Below are positions 55,364 through 61,739 of a stretch of 61,739 bases of DNA, piece after piece. Positions within the stretch are counted from its first letter, which is position 1. The number at the start of each line of letters is the position of its first letter. The notes beneath the pieces are model-generated. The model was not told the origin of the DNA. It ran no database searches and saw only the letters and a program-made list of their open reading frames with translations. Made by a program: the position numbers and the translations under genes. This stretch comes from Prevotella sp. (GTDB lineage: Bacteria > Bacteroidota > Bacteroidia > Bacteroidales > Bacteroidaceae), in contig JAEETC010000004.1 in NCBI GenBank assembly GCA_016286585.1, positions 1-61,739 of the forward strand, in the 5' to 3' direction.

Positions 55364-57481
55364 TTATTGTTGTTTACCACGAATCCGCAAACAGAGCATA
55401 GTCAGGTCATCACTCTGTTCGGCACCACCAACATGCTCATGGACGTCGGCCAGAAGCCTGTTGATAGTCTGTTCTGCACTCTCATAGGCCTGATTCTGCA
55501 TCTGACTGAGCAGACGGTCGTCACCATACTGATCATGATTGGCATTCTCAGCCTCATTCAGTCCGTCGCTATAGATGAAGAACGGCTTCATACTGATATC
55601 CTCGATGGTCTCGCCGACATATTTGAGTCCAGGCCAGAACCCGAGCGGGGCATTGGGTTTCATCTTCAGGAAGTGTGCCGTACCATCGGTTTCCTTGATG
55701 ACCGGGGGATTATGACCGGCATTACAAAAGTCGAGATGACCAGTCTTGAGATCGGCCACACCAATGAACATAGTGACGAACATACTGTTCTCATTATTCT
55801 CCGACAGTACGTCGTTCATCCGGGTAGCAATCTCGGCAGGCGGTAACTGCTGCTTGGAGGCCACACGGAAAAGGTTGACGGCTACCGCCATGAAGAGGGA
55901 TGCAGGCACACCCTTGCCGCTGACATCGCCTAGACAGAAATAGAGTTTCTCATCGAGCACGAAGTAGTCGTAAAGATCTCCGCCGACAGCCTTAGCTGGT
56001 GTGATAGAGGCAAAGAGATCGATATCGTCGCGGTCAGGGAATGGCGGGAACACCCGAGGCACCATACCCATCTGGATGTCACGGGCAATGCGGAGCTCAC
56101 TCTCGATACGTTCCTTCGCCGTGGTGGTCTCCTCCAACTGGTCGTAGGCCGTCAGCAACTGGCTATGGGCAGTCTCCAGTTCAGAGTGAGCCTCCTCCAA
56201 CTTCACGTGGGCGGCTTTCAATCGCTTGGCCGCGATATAGCGGAAGACGATGAAGATGAGGAGTGCTGCGATGATGATGCTGACGATGATGAGGATATTG
56301 CGGTTGCGTTCCTCCTGTTGCTGCAGTTTCAAGTGTTCATTGTCGAAACGGGCATTCATCTCCGTCAGCTGCTGTTTGACTTCGTTGGAGTTAATGGAGT
56401 CGTTGATGGCATACATCTCATAATAAAGCCGAGCAGCCTCTTGATAACGTCCCAAACCCTCTAAAATCTCAGCCCGTTGCTTTCGCGTCCGAATCATCAC
56501 TGACTTGTCATCGGAGTTCATCGCCAACTGAACACTCTGGTCATTAAGAGCCAAAGCCTCCCGATAGTCTTTCTTACGTATCAGCAGATCGGCCGTATAA
56601 TAGAGCCACATTCTGTCAAGAAAAACATCAGCACCAGCCGATTTCCCCTTCATCTCATCCAGCATCATCTGGGCCTTTTCCAATTGGCCCTGTCCTAAGG
56701 CTGCCTGGGCACAGGCCATATAATAATAGCCCCAACGGCTATCGGCCTCGCCAACGCTGTCGTCAAGTCTTCTCTTATAATAATCTGTCAGAAATGTCTT
56801 CCATCTGACTGTCAGCTGTTCTAACTCTGCATATCTGTTCTGGGTGGTCAATTCGTCGGAATAATAAGAGAACACATCTGACAGTTGCATGGGAAGCGGT
56901 CTCACCTGCATCAACAGATCTATGCTCATCGCGTAGGTATTGGCAGCCTCCTCAGGGTTATACATATTAGAGTAGACATTACCCAGAACATAATATGCCA
57001 TACCCATACCAAACTTATCCTGTCGCATCTTGGCATCATCAAACATCAAATTGGCTTCCTTCAGAGCCTCACTGGTTTTTCCTGCAAAGTTATAGGTATT
57101 TACCAATAGCGTCCACGACTCATAATAATTCTTCCACGATTTGTTGACCTTCAGGAAATCAAGCACACCAGGTGTCTGCTGATAAATCGAATCACTCAAA
57201 TCATTGTTATAGAAGAATATGAGCTTCATGACCTTGGCATCGCCGGCTTTCCCAAAATTCCTCTGCCGTTCTGTTTCTGCAATCAGATCATTGATACATC
57301 GCAACTGATAAGAAGGATCATTGCCTTCCAGACTCAAACGGTATAGTCTGTCGTAAGCAGCCAATAACCTTTCGCCTTGAAAATGGGGAATCTTCTTCCT
57401 GATCTCCGCAGCCTCATCAGCGTAGATGTCAAGGGCGGAAATCAGCATGATTATGGTTATGGCGAGTCGTGAGAGTCTCAT
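55364..57481 (-). CDS. TPR-sensor SpoIIE-type (PP2C) phosphatase
   Basis: This 705-aa protein has a signal peptide or anchor (about residues 1-21). The periplasmic TPR-like helical region (about 30-375) includes YYVLGNVYSNMYNPEEAANT. One membrane helix follows (about 394-414), then a cytoplasmic coiled coil (420-465) and a SpoIIE phosphatase domain (about 475-705). The phosphatase motifs are ARDIQMGMVPRVFPPFPDRD, KAVGGDLYDYF, CLGDVSGKGVPASLFMA and NAGHNPPV. Metal-binding Asp residues are in GGDLYD, GDVSG and QSDDLTML. It leads an operon with STAS, coiled-coil, dockerin-like and cohesin-like genes. It is probably a sensor that controls surface-protein activity or expression. Confidence 0.92.
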   Translation of the reverse strand: MRLSRLAITIIMLISALDIYADEAAEIRKKIPHFQGERLLAAYDRLYRLSLEGNDPSYQLRCINDLIAETERQRNFGKAGDAKVMKLIFFYNNDLSDSIYQQTPGVLDFLKVNKSWKNYYESWTLLVNTYNFAGKTSEALKEANLMFDDAKMRQDKFGMGMAYYVLGNVYSNMYNPEEAANTYAMSIDLLMQVRPLPMQLSDVFSYYSDELTTQNRYAELEQLTVRWKTFLTDYYKRRLDDSVGEADSRWGYYYMACAQAALGQGQLEKAQMMLDEMKGKSAGADVFLDRMWLYYTADLLIRKKDYREALALNDQSVQLAMNSDDKSVMIRTRKQRAEILEGLGRYQEAARLYYEMYAINDSINSNEVKQQLTEMNARFDNEHLKLQQQEERNRNILIIVSIIIAALLIFIVFRYIAAKRLKAAHVKLEEAHSELETAHSQLLTAYDQLEETTTAKERIESELRIARDIQMGMVPRVFPPFPDRDDIDLFASITPAKAVGGDLYDYFVLDEKLYFCLGDVSGKGVPASLFMAVAVNLFRVASKQQLPPAEIATRMNDVLSENNENSMFVTMFIGVADLKTGHLDFCNAGHNPPVIKETDGTAHFLKMKPNAPLGFWPGLKYVGETIEDISMKPFFIYSDGLNEAENANHDQYGDDRLLSQMQNQAYESAEQTINRLLADVHEHVGGAEQSDDLTMLCLRIRGKQQ

Positions 57482-57512
57482 AAGCTGTCACCAAATCTAT
57501 ATAATTTGGCTG

Positions 57513-57559
57513 CAAATATAAACATAATTCCCGAAACGACCAAGCGTTTCGGGAATTAT
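57513..57559 (-). promoter_or_regulatory. Terminator/promoter composite, hairpin family copy 6
   Basis: The stem ataattcccgaaacg (57524-57538) / cgtttcgggaattat (57545-57559) ends the PpiD-like gene. The loop holds the -33 TTG (57543-57541). The -7 TATATTTG is at 57520-57513, with a 20-bp spacer. It drives the phosphatase operon with a leader of about 25 nt. Confidence 0.85.
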
Positions 57560-57614
57560 TTTATCATGAGGGGCTTTGTCTGTCTTTCAGACAAAGGCCG
57601 AAAGGTTCAATTCA

Positions 57615-59750
57615 TCAGAAGAACAGGTAGCGATTATCGACCACATTGGCCTTCTGGTAAAGCTCCTGCATATAACGGCCTGCAGCCTGCTGGGCACGCT
57701 GAGCGAGCGTCTGTTCGGCAGCCTGCTCGTCGAATTTGACACCCTCACGGGCAGCCTTCTTCAGCACCTTGAAGAGGAAGGCACCACCATTACCCTTGAC
57801 GAGGGCCTTGCTGAAGTCACCCTGCTTGAGGGCAGAGACTGCACCAGCAAGAGCGGGCTCACTGGAACCTGTGGCCTGAACGAACACAGGAGCCGAGAAT
57901 GTGATCTGCTTCACAGAGTCGATACGGGCACCCTTGGCCTGAGCGGCAGCGATGTCAGCCACACCAGCCAGCTTCTGCTTGATCTGCTCAAACTTCTTGT
58001 CGCGGAGAACCTCCTGCTTCACCATATCCTTGACAGCATCAAGAGCACGATAGCCAACCGGATGAATCTTGGTAAGGGCGACAACCATCAGATGGTCGTT
58101 GCTACCACACTCATAAAGCGGGCTGACCTGATTCTCTTTGGCGTCGAATATCCACTTCATAGCCTCACGGGTGGCACGAACACCAGCCACGTTGTGCTCG
58201 GAGTTGTACATATCCTGACGCTCCTGAACCTTATAGCCGAACTGAGCGGCATTCTTCTCCAAATCCTCGATGGTCTTGTTCTCACTCACATACTGGCTGA
58301 ACTTATTGTAAGCCTCTGAGTATGTAGCCTTTGAGAAATCGATGGTATGCTTGACGACAGCCACATCATACTTGTCGACCATCGCCTTGCGGGCCGTCAC
58401 CTGAAGAACAATGTTGCCCTGAGAGAACTCAAGGTTCTTCACGTCGTTGACGGCGAGGGTATTGATGCTGTTGAGATAGTTCTTCGACTCCTCGTCCATC
58501 GTGTTGGAGTTCTCATACATAGCAGAGGTGAGCCACTGCTTCTGACCAGTCTGGCCATACTTCTGAGCCAGTTCGTCGAAATCAGCTCCACCCTTCAGAG
58601 CCGTATAGATACTATCAGCCGTCTTGCGGGCCTCGTCGAGAGTAGCACCACCAACCTGAATCTGACGATATTCAATACTGTCGGGCATCTGAACCTTTGA
58701 AAGGAGCTTCACCACATTGAGAGTGTTGTCGCCCTTGGTCTCGAAGGGAGCTGAGGTCTGACCTACAGACATTGAGTCGATCTTGGCGGCGATGTCAGAG
58801 GGATAGGCACGCTTTGTTGCTGCGATGCCAGTATAAGGGAACTGTGACTGGGCCTTACGAACCACCTCAGCGGGATTGGCACCACTCTGAAGCTTTTCGG
58901 AAGCTTCCTTCATCGTAACCATCAAAGCCTGACGGTCTGCGGCAGAAGCAACGACCTGGAAGTCTACATACTTGATGTCACGTGTCTCAATGGTCTGCTT
59001 GAACATCTCCTTCTCCTCGTCGTACTTAGCCTTCAGGTCTGACTCGCTAACCTGTACATCGTTGTCATTGATCGAATTGTAAGCGATAGAAGCCAGCTGG
59101 ATATCGGACTCCTGATTCTGAGCCTCGAAAGACATCTTGGCTGAGACGGGATTCGACAACAGGCTGTTGGCGATGAGAGCCTGGAACTTCTGAGCCAGTG
59201 TCTGTGTGCGGAGCTGCTTCTCGATGAACTGCCAGAACTGGTAGATCTTCTGATACGACTCAGCCACCTGCGGGTTAGAAGCGTTCTTCTTATAGTCTGC
59301 CAGGAACTTGGTGAGCATGGTCACATCGAAACGACCAGTCTCCTGATTCACGAACGGAGAACGGAGAAGCATGGGATTGGTACCCTCCTTCATCATGTTC
59401 TGCAGTTCCTGATCGGTGACGGTCAGACCAATTTCCTTAGCCTCGTTGGCGATGATCTGCTCGTTGACGAAAGAGTTCCACACCTCGTCCTTCAGACTGT
59501 TGAGCTGATCCTCAGACAGGTTGTCGACACCCTGCGTCATCTTCAGTACCTCCTGGTATTCATCCACCAGGGCCTGATATTCCTGTACATTGATTTTGTT
59601 ACCTAACACTTCGCCGATCTGCTGACGCTGCTGGTTCTTGGTTGCTTCACAAGAACGGAAAGCTTCTTCAGCAATAAAGGCGAAAAGGCCGAGACCGATG
59701 ATAATCACAAGGGCCACGCCTCTTTTTCTGATTTTTCCTAATGCTGCCAT
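57615..59750 (-). CDS. PpiD/SurA-like peptidyl-prolyl isomerase
   Basis: This 711-aa foldase is anchored by one N-terminal membrane helix (about residues 13-28, ALVIIIGLGLFAFIAEE). SurA-N type helices follow (50-200). The parvulin domain (about 345-450) shows YRQIQVGGATLDEARKTADS and GGADFDELAQKYGQTGQKQW, and a second, more degenerate unit lies at about 500-590. It helps outer-membrane proteins fold in the periplasm. The length is slightly above PpiD of E. coli (about 620 aa). A -7 box TAATTTTG lies at 59803-59796 on the minus strand, about 45 bp before the ATG. Confidence 0.9.
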   Translation of the reverse strand: MAALGKIRKRGVALVIIIGLGLFAFIAEEAFRSCEATKNQQRQQIGEVLGNKINVQEYQALVDEYQEVLKMTQGVDNLSEDQLNSLKDEVWNSFVNEQIIANEAKEIGLTVTDQELQNMMKEGTNPMLLRSPFVNQETGRFDVTMLTKFLADYKKNASNPQVAESYQKIYQFWQFIEKQLRTQTLAQKFQALIANSLLSNPVSAKMSFEAQNQESDIQLASIAYNSINDNDVQVSESDLKAKYDEEKEMFKQTIETRDIKYVDFQVVASAADRQALMVTMKEASEKLQSGANPAEVVRKAQSQFPYTGIAATKRAYPSDIAAKIDSMSVGQTSAPFETKGDNTLNVVKLLSKVQMPDSIEYRQIQVGGATLDEARKTADSIYTALKGGADFDELAQKYGQTGQKQWLTSAMYENSNTMDEESKNYLNSINTLAVNDVKNLEFSQGNIVLQVTARKAMVDKYDVAVVKHTIDFSKATYSEAYNKFSQYVSENKTIEDLEKNAAQFGYKVQERQDMYNSEHNVAGVRATREAMKWIFDAKENQVSPLYECGSNDHLMVVALTKIHPVGYRALDAVKDMVKQEVLRDKKFEQIKQKLAGVADIAAAQAKGARIDSVKQITFSAPVFVQATGSSEPALAGAVSALKQGDFSKALVKGNGGAFLFKVLKKAAREGVKFDEQAAEQTLAQRAQQAAGRYMQELYQKANVVDNRYLFF

Positions 59751-59795
59751 AATAATATTTTTGATTTATTTTTTTACGATTTACAATTTGGGGTG

Positions 59796-59803
59796 CAAAA
59801 TTA
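59796..59803 (-). promoter_or_regulatory. -7 box for the PpiD-like gene
   Basis: TAATTTTG on the minus strand fits TAnnTTTG. The -33 region lacks a clear TTG. Confidence 0.45.
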
Positions 59804-59846
59804 CGACTTTTCTTTGAAACAGCGAAATTTTTTCTAATGAAATTTC

Positions 59847-61097
59847 CTATTTCATCACCTTTAGCCGCACAAGTTCTATCTTTGTCGCTGAATTTTTGAC
59901 TATTTTGAACTCAAAGGACCCGATTCTGACGATCTCATTCAATTTGGGGAACGACTGATACTCATGCAGGATGAGTCCACCCAGCGTCATATACTCATCA
60001 CTCTCCGGCAGATCGAGGTCGAACATCTCGTTGATCTTACCAATCTCCAGTCGGGCCGAGAGGATGTACTCATGATCGGAAAGCTGTTTGGCCACATGGG
60101 TGGAGTTATCGTGTTCGTCCTCAATTTCTCCCGTTATCTCCTCCACGATATCCTCCAGAGAAACCAGTCCGCTGGTGCCGCCGAACTCATCGACGACGAT
60201 GGCCAGGGAGCGTTTCTGCTGCATGAGCTGTTTCATCAGACGAGAGGCCAGCATAGTCTCTGGCACGAAACTGATCTCACGGACCTTCGGTTTCTGATCC
60301 GTATGGAACATGTCGCTGGAGTGTATATAGCCGATGATGTGGTCGATATCTTCGTGGTAGACGATAATCTTGCTGTGCCCACTCTCGATGAAGGTCTGCT
60401 TGAGTTCATCGATAGTTGCAGTGTCCTCGACAGCATCCATCTCGGTACGGGGCACCATACAGTCACGCACCTTCGTCTCAGAGAAGTCGAGGGCGTTCTG
60501 GAAGATCTTCACCTCCTCGCCAATCTGGTCTTCATCGGCGGCATTATCGATGCTGGTCTGTACGAGGTAGTCGAGGTCGACCTTCGTAAACTCGCGCTCA
60601 TCTGTCTCTCTCGTCATACGGATACCTACCAGCCGGAGCAGACCTTTCGAGAGCAAGGTGGCCAGACGGGAAATCGGATAGAGAACAATGTAACAGACAT
60701 AAGCCGGGATCGCAAAAACCGTCAGCATCGTGTTGGGTGTATTCTTGAAAATCGTCTTCGGCAGGAACTCGCCTGTAAACAGCACGACCAGCGTAGACAA
60801 AAGAGTATCGGCTGTTACCCGGATGCCGTCGCTGAAGGGTTGGAAGAGTGTCGTATCGAATATCTTGGCAAAGAGAATACCATAGATGACCAGCGCGATG
60901 TTATTACCCACCAACATCGTCGACACAAAGTTGTGTGGATGCTGATAGAACACGCTGATAGCCCTTTGCGACAAGCCGTTCTTCTCACGGTCCATCTCTG
61001 CCAAGAGACGATTGCTCGACACAAAGGCGATCTCCATTCCTGAGAAAAAAGCTGAGAACAGCATCGCCACCAGTAATCCTATGATCAGTTCAGTCAT
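59847..61097 (-). CDS. CNNM/CorC-type membrane protein (GldE-like)
   Basis: This 416-aa protein has a DUF21/CNNM membrane domain (about residues 1-190, LLVAMLFSAFFSGMEIAFVS). Two CBS domains follow (about 205-330; VPRTEMDAVEDTATIDELKQ) and then a CorC/HlyC domain (about 340-416). Such proteins are linked to magnesium or sodium transport, and GldE of this family is part of gliding/T9SS-related gene sets. It overlaps the lptC stop by an ATGA-type junction, so both are probably one transcript. Confidence 0.88.
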   Translation of the reverse strand: MTELIIGLLVAMLFSAFFSGMEIAFVSSNRLLAEMDREKNGLSQRAISVFYQHPHNFVSTMLVGNNIALVIYGILFAKIFDTTLFQPFSDGIRVTADTLLSTLVVLFTGEFLPKTIFKNTPNTMLTVFAIPAYVCYIVLYPISRLATLLSKGLLRLVGIRMTRETDEREFTKVDLDYLVQTSIDNAADEDQIGEEVKIFQNALDFSETKVRDCMVPRTEMDAVEDTATIDELKQTFIESGHSKIIVYHEDIDHIIGYIHSSDMFHTDQKPKVREISFVPETMLASRLMKQLMQQKRSLAIVVDEFGGTSGLVSLEDIVEEITGEIEDEHDNSTHVAKQLSDHEYILSARLEIGKINEMFDLDLPESDEYMTLGGLILHEYQSFPKLNEIVRIGSFEFKIVKNSATKIELVRLKVMK

Positions 61098-61739
61098 CAG
61101 TTCCTTTTCGCATGTTTCTGGGTTTTCGGACGCATCACAGGTTCCGGAGCCTTCACGGTATCGGCAGCCGACTTCTGCTCCTGAGGTTTCTCCTCCTCGC
61201 CAGTCATATCCTCACGTTCAAACGAACCCTTAGAGTTGCTGACGGTATAGTGTGTCATCTGTTCATCGCTCAGGAAATAGGTACCTTCCATCGATCGTTC
61301 GGGAGTCGTCACCTTGGAGAACACATTCGAATAAAGCTCATGCTTCATACCGTCCCAATAGAGTTCTTCACTCTGATAGATCAGTCCGTTGACATTCCGG
61401 ATACGGACGCGTCCCCGGAGATGCCACAGCTTCAGCTGGTCGAAATACCAGGCGGTATCTGCCTGGACATAAGCCTGGACGTGGAACTTCTCGTCGAACT
61501 GTTCAAAGAACACGCCTTTCTCAAAAGTCCAGCGTGAGGGTTGTCTGACGGTATTGACATCCCACCGCTCAGTGACAATCCGGTATTTGATGACACCCGA
61601 GTCGCTGATCAACGTATTCACACCATAGGAAACCATCATTGAGACAGAATCGCGATCATAGATAGGTGGCGCCGTATGCTCCGCAGGCTCAGTACACGAC
61701 AGGAGGAACATCAACTGACAGACAACCCATAGTGGCAGA
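61097..61739 (-). CDS. lptC: LPS export protein LptC (partial at the 5' end)
   Basis: The frame is open to the right edge. Codons before the internal ATG at 61711 encode LPLWVVCQL, part of a lipoprotein signal that ends in the lipobox FLLSC. The mature protein (about 200 aa) has the LptC beta-jellyroll pattern: ERWDVNTVRQPSRWTFEKGV, ADTAWYFDQLKLWHLRGRVR and GLIYQSEELYWDGMKHELYS. The last 45 residues are a low-complexity Glu/Lys/Pro tail. LptC bridges the Lpt ABC transporter and LptA in LPS transport. Confidence 0.88.
   Translation of the reverse strand, partial: LPLWVVCQLMFLLSCTEPAEHTAPPIYDRDSVSMMVSYGVNTLISDSGVIKYRIVTERWDVNTVRQPSRWTFEKGVFFEQFDEKFHVQAYVQADTAWYFDQLKLWHLRGRVRIRNVNGLIYQSEELYWDGMKHELYSNVFSKVTTPERSMEGTYFLSDEQMTHYTVSNSKGSFEREDMTGEEEKPQEQKSAADTVKAPEPVMRPKTQKHAKRN

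Overview
The window looks like a chromosomal segment of a gut or oral Prevotella-like member of the Bacteroidales. The basis is the recurrent TAnnTTTG / TTG promoters with a 19-20 bp spacer, the absence of clear Shine-Dalgarno sequences, lipoprotein signals, BspA-like LRR proteins, a C10 peptidase, dockerin-like C-terminal tails, and a DUF4248/HU-like/smalltalk gene group. No rRNA, tRNA, IS element, integrase or CRISPR array was seen. Both ends cut through genes: a possible PAS/sensor-kinase N-terminus at the left and lptC at the right.

Layout. 1-2.1 kb: partial sensor gene, a repeat-rich non-coding region, then divergent DUF4248 (-) and HU-like plus smalltalk (+) genes. 2.1-8.4 kb: a large lipoprotein with a small periplasmic protein, then a secreted GH2 beta-galactosidase. 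8.5-15 kb: nth; an envelope operon (small surface protein, L,D-transpeptidase, ECF sigma factor, probable anti-sigma, CpxP/Spy-like protein); and mazG-lipoprotein-rnz. 15.1-21.1 kb (+): valS followed by an HprK-like kinase, a Ser-His S26 peptidase, a PqqD protein and an ABC exporter. 21.1-32.9 kb (-): an exopolysaccharide operon from wza to two initiating sugar transferases, with an NTP_transf_5 protein that belongs with the kinase/PqqD group. 33-36 kb: an unusual repeat-rich non-coding region, then a VirE-N/VapE-like primase-helicase gene. 36-47 kb (-): three large secreted proteins (a 1952-aa repeat protein, a BspA-like LRR protein, a C10 cysteine peptidase), all ending in dockerin-like modules.

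47.1-50.1 kb is the most novel part. It is a compact candidate peptide-modification (RiPP) locus: a QueC-like PP-loop enzyme fused to a PqqD-like domain, a divergent radical SAM/SPASM enzyme, a stand-alone PqqD-like protein, and a 43-aa acidic peptide with one cysteine. The peptide has its own promoter and terminator. 50.2-57.5 kb (-): cohesin-like surface proteins and an operon made of a SpoIIE-type phosphatase, a STAS protein, a coiled-coil membrane protein and two surface proteins. 57.6-61.7 kb (-): PpiD/SurA-like foldase, a CNNM/CorC-type membrane protein, and lptC.

A second unusual feature is a dispersed hairpin family (core cccgaaacg...cgtttcggg, six copies). In five copies the hairpin that ends one minus-strand gene holds, in its loop, the -33 TTG of the next gene's promoter, at a constant 19-20 bp from the -7 box. 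Start sites and functions are inferred from sequence reading only; no database search was run.
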